Assembly (NCBI GenBank): GCA_008973525.1
Contig: WACJ01000406.1
Span: 496,001-560,000 of the forward strand
Source: Stenopsyche tienmushanensis
Lineage: Eukaryota; Arthropoda; Insecta; Trichoptera; Stenopsychidae
Reading direction: 5' to 3'
Length of the DNA: 64,000 nt
Shown: one piece after another, positions 23,340-36,299 of the stretch
Position numbering within the stretch: the stretch's first letter is position 1
Layout of the letters: the number at the start of each line of letters is the position of its first letter
Position numbers and translations under genes: made by a program
Notes under the pieces: generated by a model
What the model saw: only the letters and a program-made list of their open reading frames with translations
Databases searched by the model: none
Told to the model about the DNA's origin: nothing

Positions 23340-24330
23340 CAGCCAACAATTTTAAGAAACAATACAAATAATATATTGTTTTTTTAATTTCTTAATAATA
23401 GAGTTTTTTTGTTTCTTTTATCTTCACTTCTAGATAATGACACAACATTGTTTATGCATGTTTGCGATACTTATCAGAGATATAAAATGACTCCTAATTA
23501 TTATCTCTGGAGGTTTTCAATCTAGAGATGATGTAATTGCTCCATATTTGTAATAATATTTAGTTAGTTAAATATGATGATGTAGAGAGTGCATTTTTTC
23601 CTGTGAAGCGAACGATCCCCCTTTCGCAGTTATTCGTCGGTTGCGGAAACAAGCAGTCGTAATGAGCGGATATCGTCACGGTTGACGCTACACGTTTAAC
23701 AATGGCGCTCCTCTACCACGCCGGATCTCTTTTATTTTTCTACTTGCCACTGCGGAGGACCAAACTCTAGGACACATCTCTCTATTGCCCTTGGAAATTT
23801 TATTTCTCCATTTTGAGAATTTGCATTTATTGCTCTTCCTCTACTCACATTTGCCAATAAATATTGTCATAATCCCCGTCAGATATTGATTCCGTTTCGT
23901 CCGTAGCAACATCTTTCTCGAAATGAAACAATTCCCTCACTACTTTGTTGTTTGTTCCCGCTGTTCTCTCCTAGTATCCTAATACGTATAAAGATAAACA
24001 ATCAATTTAATTGGATATAAAAAATACTTAAGAAATAAATGCTTATTTGTTTTGTTTGTCTTCCCTCCACTTATAAACTTCCACGTCAGAATTTCGTTCT
24101 GCAAAATATAATTTTGATCGTGCTTTCAATAATCAAATTGATTTCTCGGAAGCCCGTGCCCTCAACTTACTCTCGTTTCGGCTATTATTGCAACCTTGAA
24201 TGTTGTGTGATATTTTTTAATAGAAAATCGATTTTTTTTCTCTTATATACTAAGGTACACCGAAATTTTTACATCGTTTCATTTGAATCCAAACTTTTCG
24301 ACGAATTTCTTCGGACGAAAAACGTTCAGT
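23340..24330. other. intronic sequence, nothing recognised
   Basis: Flanks the mariner copy and precedes a MITE. Short chance ORFs only. Confidence 0.4.
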
Positions 24331-24335
24331 ATTAA

Positions 24336-24822
24336 CCCTTTGCATTCGAGATCCTTTTTCGCGTTTCGTAGCATTTTTGGCGAATTTCTTACCACTAACT
24401 TAAAATCATTACACACACAAATTAATGTATAAAACTTTTATACTTTAACATTTTATATATCTTTACACATTTATGAATATAATTTCTTAAACATTAGTCT
24501 CTCTGATTTTGTTGTGTGTGATTTTTAATAAAACAATTACCAAGATGCGTATTCCCGGCTTGTCAGGGCATATATTACAACAATATATTATTTGATGTAT
24601 TTTCCGGGTTTGTTTCTTTGTGAGTACACGTTGTAATCCTTCCTAATTCCTGTTAAAATATTATTCTATTCAAGCGGATATTTTCGAAATCGGAAGTTGA
24701 AGTTGAACATGCAGTTCGGTTCGTAGTTATGAACTAATTTCAACGTAAACAGTTATTGCCCCGCATCGAGTTTCAGCTTCAAACCGAGTGGTGAGTGAGA
24801 GTCACCTCTCGAGTGCAAAGTG
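24336..24822. mobile_element. piggyBac-like MITE, family P3 (487 bp)
   Basis: Inverted ends CCCTTTGCATTCGAGA and, reverse-complemented, CACTTTGCACTCGAGA (13 of 16 match) are flanked by TTAA at 24332-24335 and 24823-24826. There is no transposase. The combination of CCCTTTG-type ends and TTAA is typical of piggyBac-like elements. Confidence 0.85.
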
Positions 24823-25091
24823 TTAAAATACGCAAACTTGAACTTCCAATATAATTTTGATGTGATTTTATATTGTACGTTGTTAATAAACTCTTTTGTA
24901 AGAACGAAATGTTTAAATTGGCTATTCGTGGAATATGTAGTAAAGTGAATTGATGAATGCTGCTATATAACAACCATAAAATATTAACAGACAAAAAGCC
25001 AGTAGCAATATTTGGTGCGTAAGAATATTCGAAGATCGATTTGTCAATGTCACATGTGGTTGTCAATAAGTTCATGCTATTTTTTGGCATT

Positions 25092-25645
25092 GTTAACTCT
25101 TTCAAACCGGAGAACATACACGGTACGCTTTAATATAAATCTACTCCTCTGTCAGCTCCACAATATTCCTTTATTTCTTCGGAATATTTCTTAATGTTCA
25201 ACTTGCACGGTATCTGCTTTCTACTGTACAGCTATTTTTTGTCTATTAATGTATCGCAAAAATAAAAGGACTGAGTTATCGTGCAAGCCTGTCAGTTTGA
25301 ATGAGTAGATTTTGCAAAAGAGGACTAATGATGCCACTCCAGAACGGTCAAGAGGGAATAACAAAATTGGTCAACGATAAGAATGATGCAAATATCTTAA
25401 TTATCAAAACAAACGCCTGCTTTCAAGACAACACGAACGAAAGTCGTCTAATTTTTGTTGAAAGAGCATAATGATTTCAGTTGATTATGTCTAAATTTTA
25501 TGACGATTAAAAGATTCTTTAGACGTGTAGGGGTACCTTTACGGCACGACTTTGCCGTCGATGCGCGAGTGTATGATGAGACGCAAGACACTCGTCTCTG
25601 TCTTACTTGTTATCCATTTTTCCAACTCCTGTCGATCACAATCAA
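25092..25645 (+). repeat. dispersed repeat family A, copy 2
   Basis: Direct-orientation homologue of 1731-2275, also starting at a TTAAC(C/T)CTT sequence. Small internal deletions distinguish the copies. No coding capacity. Confidence 0.75.
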
Positions 25646-25649
25646 TCAA

Positions 25650-27425
25650 TCGGCAAGAGAAGCATTAGATTTTAAACTTGGGTGAGTGGAATGTAAGCAA
25701 TCAAACATTCGATCCAGCATTACTTAGTGCCATTGTCAGCAAACATGAGACTCGTATGTGAACGCGTGTGCTGGTCATACTATGAGATATTTAGCATTCT
25801 CCGTTCTATGGCTCTCTTTATTACCTTTAGTTTATTCATGCTTTTATGTTTGTTCAGATTTGACGTCGCGCAGGCAAGCAAAATAGGAAGACATGTATCA
25901 AATACGTTTTTAAATATGATGGGTACGTCTTAAATTTTGAAATATGTGACAGTTTGACGATAATTTTTGAAATAATTAAGCATACAATTTTACTGCTAAT
26001 GAATCAAATATGGATCGTCGAGTAAAACATAATTGGGTCTTAAATTATATTGTAATAGGTATGATTGAATACTACAGCAACAGATGAAATATTATGTCTC
26101 TCGCTCATGGGTGAATTTTCAGATTTTCAAGATGTAATAGCACTCGAACATGTGAAATATATTCTGATGTACTTTTACCGGTTTGCTATATTATAGCTCG
26201 TTCTTATAATGGTACACATCGTTTCGATACGAAATATTGCTACTATGGGCGGATCGAATTAATTCGAAGCGGTCAAATTTTGCGACACACCAGCTCTATT
26301 AGGTTGTTCAATAATATACCTAGATAGCGTGCCATAACATGTTTGCTCGTGAATCATCTACTTTGAGTTTTGTGCTCTTCGGTGACTCAATTTTTGCATT
26401 CTTATTTATATTGACAAATCTGGTAATGTGGTGCACAAAGCGATATGATGCAATCGACGGCAATGCGTTTTCCATATTCATTTGTATGATGAATTTCCGT
26501 TATTTGCGAAAACGGTGCCGACGTCGAAGAGAGGTTTCCGTCTCCGACTCGATTTACTCGATCTAAACGGAAACTGGAGCTTCATTTAATACATTTAGTC
26601 AATAAGAAGAAGGCACCAGTTCAATGTATACATTGCAGTTCTACATTTTCTATTGCTAATGGTGAAAAAAAAAAATGCAATCAATGAACACTCGCAGACA
26701 CTAGAATGCACTGTATCAAATCAGTCGAGTAAATACCAAATCGTCCAAGTCCAAAAATATCTTTATTGTTTGAGATCACCAGATTTTTTTCCATTTTATA
26801 TTTGATATTTTCAGGGATGTAACTTGGAAACTCTAATAAAAATCATGATATTTATTTACTTTCATTTGGTAATCAGTCTGATAAAGAAACTGAGTGGTTT
26901 GCCAACATCAACTTGTAGAAAGTTGTGGACTTTGTTTTGTGCCTGTCTGGCAGTAATGCTTTTATTGAGAGACTTCTCGAGTTAATCAATGTTACGTGGA
27001 CTAGCAGAAAAGTAATGAGACATGTTTTGTTATTTTTTATTTAATAATAGCCCAATAAAATATGACTGCTTAATATAATTCCTCCTCTATAAGAAGTGCA
27101 CTTGTGCCAACGTTGTTTCCATGCCGTATAACAAGATTTTCGTCATCTACTTCCCTGTCGAGGCTCTTTGAATATCTTCTACCGTTTTAAAATATTTTAA
27201 TGTAGTTTACTCTTCAGCTTGTTTGTAAATCTATTAATGGTTGTCGAAGAAAAGTAAAATTATGGTTTTTTTAAACTTGTATATGGCTAGTAGGACTGAG
27301 CGTCACAAAAAGTGAAACTCCAAGCGGTATTTGATTAGAAAAAAAGGGAAAATCATGTCGCAAACATCATAGAGATGCTACAAATAAAGCAACTTCTATA
27401 CCACTAGCAACCCTATTCTGTTATA
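25650..27425. other. intronic sequence, nothing recognised
   Basis: AT-rich; short ORFs lack family signatures. A run of A lies near 26664-26674. Confidence 0.4.
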
Positions 27426-27427
27426 TA

Positions 27428-27804
27428 CTAGCAAATATCCAGCATGCCATGAGCGCTTAATAATTATTTGAAAAGAAATGCAGTACGTGATTTATTGCTT
27501 CAGGTCATGTGTAGTGCGACCCGAAGAGTCGGGATCCAAAAATATATGCGCACTCGCTCTCGTCTCGAAGACCGACTTAATCACCGTATTGCGCGCGCAT
27601 TCTTTTCTCCCCATCCCCGCAGTCCAAACTTCATTTCACCAGACCAATATGCGCCAACATGGTGCATCCATACAATATTTTTACTATACCTATGTTATTC
27701 CCGCAAGTGTAAACAGTAAACTGACAAAGTTTTATCGCAATCGGATGAACGGGTTTGAAGCGCATTAAATACGGACAAATAAACATTGATTTTTATATAT
27801 AAGA
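27428..27804 (-). mobile_element. non-autonomous Helitron, copy H3 (377 bp, intact ends)
   Basis: On the minus strand it starts TCTTATATATAAAAATCAAT after an A (27805 is T on plus). It ends CTAG (27428-27431) before a T: the A-TC...CTAG-T Helitron signature. GCATGC, a palindrome corresponding to the terminal hairpin, lies about 12 bases inside the 3' end. It encodes no Rep/helicase, and its ORFs are not conserved as proteins. Confidence 0.88.
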
Positions 27805-27809
27805 TTACA

Positions 27810-29550
27810 TAACATAAGCAAGCTTTTAACTAAAAAAAACCCATTGACAAATGGAAAAAAAGCAATGCAATAAAATCAACTTTTCCTAGAAGCTGAGAAG
27901 TTTCACTTACACTGCCGTGCGAGACTCGCGCTTCTGTTTTTATTGTTTGTTTTATAATTATTACTTTTCTTACTAAACACCTATTAATTTTCAAGTAGAT
28001 TTGGATATGAAAAATCCGATGAAATTGGAGTCTTTGCGAAAAATTTGCAGCGAATCAATAAGAAAATCATGCCTTAGAGTAAAAGCTTGTAATGATGTAT
28101 AATATAAGTATAGTTTACCGACAAAGAGAAGCGTTTCTGGAAACCGGTTGCAATCGGTTGAAAGTTCTCCCGGCGCTCTTCCGGGGTCAACTTCGTTCAG
28201 GGGTGATGAGTTTTCGCGTCTTGCGGTTTTGCAATCAAGTAAATGGAGCTATCGATGGGTGTAAATGGGTATTAGCTCGCATGGGCACGTCTCTTATCTC
28301 CTCACCTGGTCATTATGGCATTGTGGGTCGCGTGCCAAATAACGATCGGATCGGATCGTGTCTGTGTCTGTGACAGTTTCATGTTACGGCTGAAGTACCG
28401 CACCGACCGAGAAAATGGGTCAAGTCTACGCTTAAAAAATATGCCAACCCTCTTTTGCTTTTCCAGCCCGCAACAAAAGACAACGAAATAATACCTTCGC
28501 TCGATCGGGGAACCAAATTTATGTGTCCCGATTATGGTCTTCCGACAACGAGGCCAATTTCCAAATTAATTGTTCGCCCCATTGACAGAATTAACCCTTT
28601 ACATAAAATGTACCAGAAAATGGGATACGTCGATTGTTCATTGCAGCCATTATCTATTTTAGCTTTTAATAATATAGTCTCTGTTATATTGTCATATCTG
28701 CTGATACCGACGTTCAAATTCCAACTTACGATTGAGGGCGGACAACCAAACGATATAATGTTGTGTCATTTATGAATTCCGAGAATCAATGATCACATTT
28801 TCTGAAATTGAACACACCCACGTAATAAAATGTTCAATTTCTATTGCCGTTTGCTATTTACATATATTGAAGCAACACCAATTAAATAATGGATATTGAT
28901 TTGTGTGGATATTTTAGAGATTTTATGAATAATATAAGCGAGATCTATCAGGGCGCACATATTTATTGTTGAAAATATTTGATCTATTTTTATTTTCTCG
29001 GGCGATATTAACAAATCGTCGGCAGCAAATTGCAAACGATTTATAAGTAAATCCAGCTTTGTTTTAGCAGAAATCGGCCAGTTCCGAGCAAGGATAGTTT
29101 TATATCTATAGTATCCCAATTTATCCTGTCGTTTGATTGCGTGCTGTCATTTCGTTTGCTTTGTTATTTCTTTATAAAGAATATCCTCCCTACACCACCA
29201 CATATCCCATTAATCTCTTTAATCTTGTTTATGATATTCTCTGTTTTCGCTTACCATTATTTGGCCTTCCGACTGACGATCTAAAGTTCGAAATCAGAAC
29301 ACGGTTTCCTCGTCCATGTTATTGAGATCCGGATCTAGTTTGGATTCTTTGAGACTGAGTTTGGATTGCTTTGAAACTCCGTTATGTATGGTATTTTAAA
29401 ACAAACATTTATTGAGTTGAAGGTCAAACTGGTTACACCATACAAGTCCAACTTCGTTTGCAATATTTATGATTTAAATATTTGTTGTTAACAATATGAT
29501 TTATAAGAAGTTTTAAATTTGATACTAATCGTACCACATATTTTTGTTTA
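27810..29550. other. intronic sequence with a short dispersed motif
   Basis: 27850-27893 (AAATGG, A-run, AGCAATGCA, TCAACTTTTCCTA) recurs at 36400-36440, so a small unclassified repeat is shared. The more G+C-rich stretch 28140-28390 is open but matches no family known to me. Confidence 0.4.
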
Positions 29551-29555
29551 GCAAA

Positions 29556-29880
29556 TCTTCTAATATATAAATATGAATATCTGTTTGTTTGAATGTAATG
29601 CGCTGCCATGCCGTTCATCAGATTGCGATAAAACTTAGTCCACTTATTGCTAAGGATTGTGCGAGTGACATAGGCATAGTTTAATGTACAAAAATAAAAA
29701 TTTGTTTGTTCGTATTTTATACACTGCCATATCGTTCATTCGATTGCGATAAAACTTTGCCTACTTATTGTTTGCACTCTCTCAAATAATATATGTATAA
29801 TACAATTAACTTATAGTAGATCTTCTTATATATAAAAATCAATGTTTGTATGTTTGTTCATATTTATAATAGAACCAACA
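29556..29880 (+). mobile_element. cluster of Helitron 5' ends, opposite orientation
   Basis: Two A-TCTTCT(A/T)ATATATA 5' ends, at 29556 and 29821, and an intermediate block at 29685-29790 all carry the family's 5' sequence: TTTGTTTG, then GCCAT-CCGTTCAT and CGATTGCGATAAAACT. They lie head to tail on the plus strand with no CTAG end between them. This looks like truncated or nested copies, or repeated insertions into one site. Confidence 0.7.
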
Positions 29881-30319
29881 AAATAAAATAAATTTAAATT
29901 ATTTATATCATTCCTAATTAAACAAGATAACTCTTTCAAATTTCGAACGATATTTTTTGAATTATTACTTATGTGGCAGCTATGATTGTAGTATATAAAT
30001 AAACGCATTTTTTCCTATTTAACCGAGTTGGTTTTGCATCAAAATATGAGTAAATTTCATTACAATCAATTCGTTTTTTGGCGGTAGTTTTGTCGTATGT
30101 ATGATATGATTATTATTATCAATCTGTGACATATACATTATTCAATAATTTCAAATTAAAAGTTATAAAAAAATATTACTCACATGGTACGTGTATTTCG
30201 GGTCAATATCCATGAAGAATCTAATGAAAATTGTAACAGATCGAGATATTTTTAAATAAAAAAATATATTTTACCTATTGAATTCCCAGGAAAGGAGCCG
30301 CCCATTCATAATCGAGAGT

Positions 30320-30400
30320 ATTTGTAAGAGGAAGGGTTCAACTTACGACGGTTTGACTTAGGAGGAGTCTCCAGGAACCAATTAGGGTCACAGAGCGGAG
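30320..30400. mobile_element. possible Tigger-like terminus
   Basis: GTTCAACTTACGACGGTTTG followed by GGAGTCTCCAGGAACCAATT resembles the subterminal sequence of Tigger-type elements. No partner end was located. Confidence 0.3.
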
Positions 30401-30404
30401 GTCG

Positions 30405-32080
30405 CCTATATTCATGCCGCCTATCCTCCCCTAAAATACACACCACCTAATTTAGCGCCACAGTTTCTGATAATTCTCAAATTTAACGACGTCACAGTAC
30501 ATACACACATGCGGCTTATTTATGCGCCCCGGTGATTAATCTCAAAAAGTTTCGCTAAAACAACACGATTCAATGTAATTAACGGGAAATGCCTTGCAGT
30601 TGTAAGATAACCATACAAGATTAATTTGTATCGTTATCTCGTTCATACGCTTCCTTCGGGACGGCTTCCGAATTTATGCTCTTCGAGCTTCCCAATAACT
30701 ATAATTGTTTATGCGGCATGAAATTGAATCGGGAAGAAGAAGAATCGCGCGCTCGCTGTCAAAGATTTGCAAAATAAGAGATCCATCGAAGATTCGCTTA
30801 TGGTTTATAGTGATCGTTAAATTTGAAGTATTCATTGCTTACAGCGCTAGACTTGCTCGGCGTCGTTTTAGAATACAAATTCGCTGAAGTCATTGATCTT
30901 GATAATCAACTCATTTATAGTGCGTACGGGTAGTTTGACTATGTAAATGCGGCTTTTGACTCTTGAATGTGAGTCATTGTTGCCATTCATGGTCACCACA
31001 TTCGACTCGACGGTTTAAAAAAGACGACACACTAACTGTGCGAAACAATAGATGCTAAAAAAGTTAACGGACTTTGACGCGCTTATCGCTTAGAAAGTAT
31101 CATATCGGCGGACTGTCCGAGGGATTTCTGCAGAGATTCAAACGAGTTCTGCCCCATAGGCAAAGTGCTTCGACTAGAAAAACGAGGCATTTTCAATACT
31201 ACTCTTGCCGACAAACATTCCACCTCATATTCGCGGAGAGAACCCGACGATATGCTTTCTCCACAAAATACTACCGACCAATCCACGCGGCCGCATTCAT
31301 CACAAAAGCCTCCTTTGTAATGGAATTTCATCAAAGGACTTTGGCGTTTTTGTACGTATTTCTGAAATTGGTAACAACTGAAATATGATTTTCGATGCAG
31401 AGTTACGTTGTTGTTGGCTGCGTAAAATTGTCACGAGAATTTCAACATTTACCGATACTGAAATTCAAAGAAAGTCTGGTTAGAATAGGGTTCATAGTGA
31501 CAACATCGTACATGTATATTTCTCTCATTTTTTTTTTATTAAGCCGAATTATTTTATGAGCACTGTTTTCAACCTATGGCCATAAACTTTTCGACTGCGT
31601 TTTTCATCCTTCGCTCGAATTCCATATTTTTACGGTGCGAGATACGAAACGCGGAAAAACAACATCCTGGTCCAGACCCACATAAGCTTCGTGCAGCGCC
31701 GTATGGCTTCGTCCATATCCTCTTCCATATATATATTTTTTAACAGCCCGGGTCGTTATTTTACAACTACCCCTTTTGTTTCAGTCATTAAATTTACGTG
31801 GAAATCTCGACGAATGTATTTTTTTATTAACCGATTTTTTCCAGTGTATACATATTTAACCGGTTCCGCGCGGGAGTGTCTGCAATTTACGGCATTGAAC
31901 GTGCGCCGGCCTGCTTTAATCTCAAATCCAATATGAATTTTGTGTAACAATTTATGTTTTCAGCATTCGTGATGTCTCGTAGGATGTAATCTTTGAAGCT
32001 GGATCATTTTCTTTGATGTCCTTGTTATTTTTTTTAAATGAATTATTTCACGCTATTGTTTTAATCAGGACTTCGAACCG
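30405..32080. other. intronic sequence, nothing recognised
   Basis: A moderately G+C-rich patch (31070-31340) is open on both strands without family signatures; the rest is AT-rich. Confidence 0.4.
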
Positions 32081-32129
32081 GAACTGAACCGGTTCAAAAA
32101 TATCGGTTTTACTCCAAAAAAAGTTTGGT

Positions 32130-32646
32130 TGATTTCTGTTCGGGAAGGTGTGGAGACAAGAAAGATGGGTGCCGCACGAGTTAAGCGAAGAGAACCTGGG
32201 TGAAATGAGAAATGGGTTCTTTACTGTAATTATGGACGCAAAAATCAATGGCTATCAAAGGGTTATTTAGCAAAACCGATCCCGAAGCCTGGCCTGATCG
32301 TTTAGCGGCGGAAATATATATTTAAAAAAAAACAACCCTCATGCATCGAAGACAATTGTTTTTACAGCATGATAATGCTCACCCCCATACGGCAAAAATA
32401 ACGCGGGAAAAAATAAACAGCTTCGGATGGAAGACAATTCGACATCTTCCTTATTCCCCAGACATCAGCTCCGTCGGATTTCCATCTATGCAGCATTATT
32501 TAGATGGGAAAAAATACGAAACAAACGATGAGATCAAAAATGAACCTATGGAATACTTTCGTACATATTCCGTGATGTTTTATGACAGAGGCATTAAAAT
32601 GTTGCCAGATAGTTGGAGAGAGATTATATCCAATGATGGAAATTAG
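32130..32646 (+). pseudogene. second mariner transposase remnant, deleted and catalytically dead
   Basis: Blocks appear in mariner order across three frames: RWVPHELSEEN (about 32165), then NEKWVLYCNYGRKNQWLSKG and LAKPIPKPGL (32205-32275), and from 32341 QHDNAHPHTAKITREKI, HLPYSPDIS and a MLPDSWREIISNDGN tail. The first catalytic Asp (normally DEKW) is Asn, and about 30 residues before it are deleted. The third Asp (normally about 34 residues after HDNA) is lost in a garbled ISSVGF stretch. It differs clearly from the 22-23 kb copy in sequence and orientation, so it is a separate mariner lineage. Confidence 0.9.
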
Positions 32647-32649
32647 CAT

Positions 32650-35600
32650 ATTGTAATGATATGTTAAAAATATTTTTAAAAAATGAGCATTCAAATCTTT
32701 CATCTAAAAAACGATAATCTTTATGGGTACATCTTATATATCATTTCGTTTAATAAATTATATTATTGTCATTTATTCTGTGCCCGTTTTAATATATTTA
32801 GCTTATATAAATACAAGATTTGTAGGGAGGGTTGTAAATCGAATTCAAAACTGATGACCTATCTCATCATGTGTAACGGAATTAACTTATGAGTACTTAA
32901 ACGATAAGACTCTTAGGCAGCTTCTGCAGCTGCCATAAAGCAATTTGATTGCATCCAATGGTGTTTTGATGGTCTCGAAGATTGTCCCTATATATTAAAC
33001 TAGCGAGAGGGATCGCAGCAGCACGTGCACGTTATGTTTCTGACTGTATACTTAACCAAAGTAATAACTTTCAATCATAAATGCGTCGTTCAAAGTATTA
33101 TATAATTATTATATTAAGATTTTTTATACTCCAGCTGATCACAATAGTAGTTTTGGTAAGCTTAAAGACACTGTTATAATTCCGGCATATCATCTATCCG
33201 AGCTTTGGTGTTGGCTTTGTTGCCTGTCATCTGTATAACTAACATCAACTGAGATCATTGCTGTCATATAAATTTTTCTATAGACATTTGCTATATATCT
33301 TTTGCTTGTCTCCGTGACATTTAATATATCATCTAATACTTTGACAATTTTACAACACTTTTAGTAGCTATAGCGATTAAAGAAACGCTCATTCTTTGAA
33401 ATGTACGTAGTATTTGGGTTTTTTTTGCGATTCTGTTACGTCATGTATCTATATATATTAATATATTAACACTTTGCATTGAGTATTAATTCATTACCCT
33501 TTTAGGGTTGAATTTTAGATTATCCCTATTATTGATTTTTGTACTATGTAATAAAATGTGTATGTAAATATTAATCGACATCCATGTTACATATGAGCTC
33601 ATATTATGGTATCGCCCGAATATCCTCCGTACAGGACATGCCAATCCAGGATGGAAACACAGGTCGTTTGTCATTATTCATCACACTGAATACATGCGTC
33701 GGATTGTTTTATTGGTCTCTTGAACGATGGAAGTATTCATCGAATATCCGCTTTTATTAATTTAATTTACAGTAATTAAGTTGCGAGTTCCACCCGCATT
33801 TTGTTTATGGATTTTTTTTACGTCGTCGATTCGCACTTACGACCTTGCCTGCTGAAATCTCGGCGTAGGAGAAAAGTTGCTGAATATTTTTTCCTTCTTT
33901 GGAATATTTTAATTTTAAATGCGCAAAAATTTATTTTCACGGTCTCATAATTATTACGCCCTTTTATAATAAATGGAAATAAATCATATTTTACAGTTGA
34001 TACTGTGAAAAAAATAAAATATCTGGCAAACGAGGTGGCTGCGGGAGACGAGGCGCTGCTCGGTTTCCTTATTGAGTTGATGCTTTAGGGCCCTTCTGAA
34101 ATGGCTTCGAAACTTTCTTCTCGCGGCAATTATTCTTAATTCTGTCAGTGAGGGCATAAAGTACGACTTTTCTCTTAGTGTAAGCTCTAACGGTAACAAT
34201 AGAGCCGAAAGAGTTTATTTTGCATTCAGAAGTAAAACCTGAAAAACCTGCCTTGCTTTTAATTATGACATTTAAAAATAAATTTTAATAAACCGCGTAT
34301 TATTTTTGTTATATATATTTTTTTAAAGAAACGTAGCTATGAGGCATTTTTATCTTTCTATTCCGTGAGCAATCTATGGTGAAAAACTCCGATGCTTCTA
34401 CGTTCCAAAAAGAAAAATCTTTCATGGCTACCATTTCCGAGTCATTATCTTTCATCGAGCTTAGTTAGCGCCCTAAATCCGAGTCTTAAAAGAAAAAACT
34501 TAGTTAAATTGGCTTTTCAGTGTCCGCCTTAATGACTCAATTATCATATCAACCGAGTTTTATGTATACATTTTGAAAATCCTAGCTTCGGGAGGGACGA
34601 TAAATGTGAAAATTACTTGTATACTTTTATTTGTATCATAATCGACTTTTCACAATTACACTCTGAAGGAGATGTAACTCTGCGTTATTATTTTGTACGT
34701 TGCGCGAAAATGTCTTCATTCCTCCCCGAATAAATCATTTGAATTTTTAGGGCTCCTTACTTTTTTCGCGTTCTCTGTACATTTTTCAGGCGTCGTGTAA
34801 ACGGGATACGACGAAAGGATTTACATGTTATTATTATTATGATATTCATATATTTTAGAGAGTCCGCTCCTCCGTGTGGTTAAAAGTGGTAAAGAGTCGT
34901 GATTTTAGCGTATATTGTGGGCGGTATTTCATTACTCGCGTTTTAGCCGAAGGGCAGGTTCGTAACCGGAGAGCAGGGTTGTTTTTCACCCATATTTCAT
35001 TGTTTTTCAGGGAACTAGCTCTATGCTGGCTGTATCGCATGCACATTCTGCCAGTGTTTTTTACCAGAGACTCTCAACTCGTTTATTTTTTTTTTGTGCT
35101 CTCGTAAAAAATATGTACAGTGCGTTATAAATTACTTTTTATTCCGCGTAAACTAAAGAAAGGGCGTGTAGTAAATGTGAGTTCACATTTCGTTCTGTGT
35201 ATTTGTAAAATATTTTCGTCAAAGTCAGTCTACAAAATCGGCGATATTTGCCGAGTATCATTTGTATTCCTTTAGTATTATTTCAATAATTCGATGATGA
35301 ACGAAAGTAAAATCTTAAAAGATTTAAATATGAACGTACTCCGCCCTCAATTTACTAGAGCTTGATTTTTATTTATTCAGTTTGTAAAAAATATCTTTTA
35401 AATACATATTTGATCTCCAAGTTATATAGCATTCCCTCGTGATATAAATAGAGCAAATTCATTAGATGAAATTTTTTTTTGAAGATATAAATGTTAATGA
35501 TATCAAAGATTTGCTTTGCATATTTTAAAATTCTGCAATCGTAAGCGTCTATCAGTGATTTAAAAAAAAAACATTTATCTGATTGTAAATTTTATCAGTC

Positions 35601-35780
35601 AAGTTTTTCAATTATCAAAAAAAAGACAAAAAATAACGTGCTAGATATCGACCCAATCGTTGAACGTGCTCTAAAGCTAAAGTATGGTTATTTAGTCTAT
35701 TTTAAAGTGGAATAGCATGCAAAAAGACTCACTACTTCACTACAGTCAACCCTCCTCCACTTTCCCCATTTCTTAATTCT
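32650..35780. other. intronic sequence, nothing recognised
   Basis: AT-rich. A TTAACACTTTGCATTGAG sequence at 33466 resembles the P3 MITE terminus at 24332, but no right end was found. No gene seen. Confidence 0.4.
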
Positions 35781-35799
35781 TAATTGTCTCTTAATTCTT

Positions 35800-36290
35800 A
35801 ATTGTCTTTTCGCAGGCGTAATATATATAAAATACTGGTTTCAAGCCTCTGTCGCATATTCAGCACCAAGAAACGACTTACGATTATTAAAAGACCAAGT
35901 ATCCTTTGAAAATATAAACCAAACAATGGCCAATGTTGCCATGAAAAAAATACTGGATCATTTATAGTACCTGTCGGAAGAGTTGGTGTCTTTTGCATTT
36001 TTTGACGACGAACTTTTAGTTAAAGATACGCAAAATATGGTAGATGCACTGAGATTCAAAGGTGTAGAAGATTGCCCTAAAAGAAAAAGCATTGATGTCG
36101 AACACATCACTGAAAAAGCATAGAAGACTTTGTGGCTAGCAACTTTTTACGATTTTCCAGATACTAGGAATCACAGTTTTTAATAAAGATGTTGAAGCTT
36201 GGAAGAATGACTCTGATTTTAAGGCTGCAAAGCTCATCGCAAAGCTCGGCTGTAAATCGATGAGCATGGGTATTTTTAACTTTTCCTTCC
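35800..36290 (+). pseudogene. decayed ORF of a repeated, probably transposon-linked protein
   Basis: The plus strand reads YWFQASVAYSAPRNDLRLLK, DQVSFENINQTMANVAMKKI and LDHL, then one stop, YLSEELVSFAFFDDELLVKD, TQNMVDALRFKGVEDCPKRK, and after a stop and a frameshift FQILGITVFNKDVEAWKNDS and DFKAAKLIAKLG. The W(Y)LSEEL-(A)FFDD-MV.AL pattern and the later W-N-D spacing recall a repetitive uncharacterised protein common in predicted arthropod proteomes. That recollection is not verified here. The copy is clearly dead and its start and end are uncertain. Confidence 0.6.
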
Positions 36291-36299
36291 TACTCTAAT

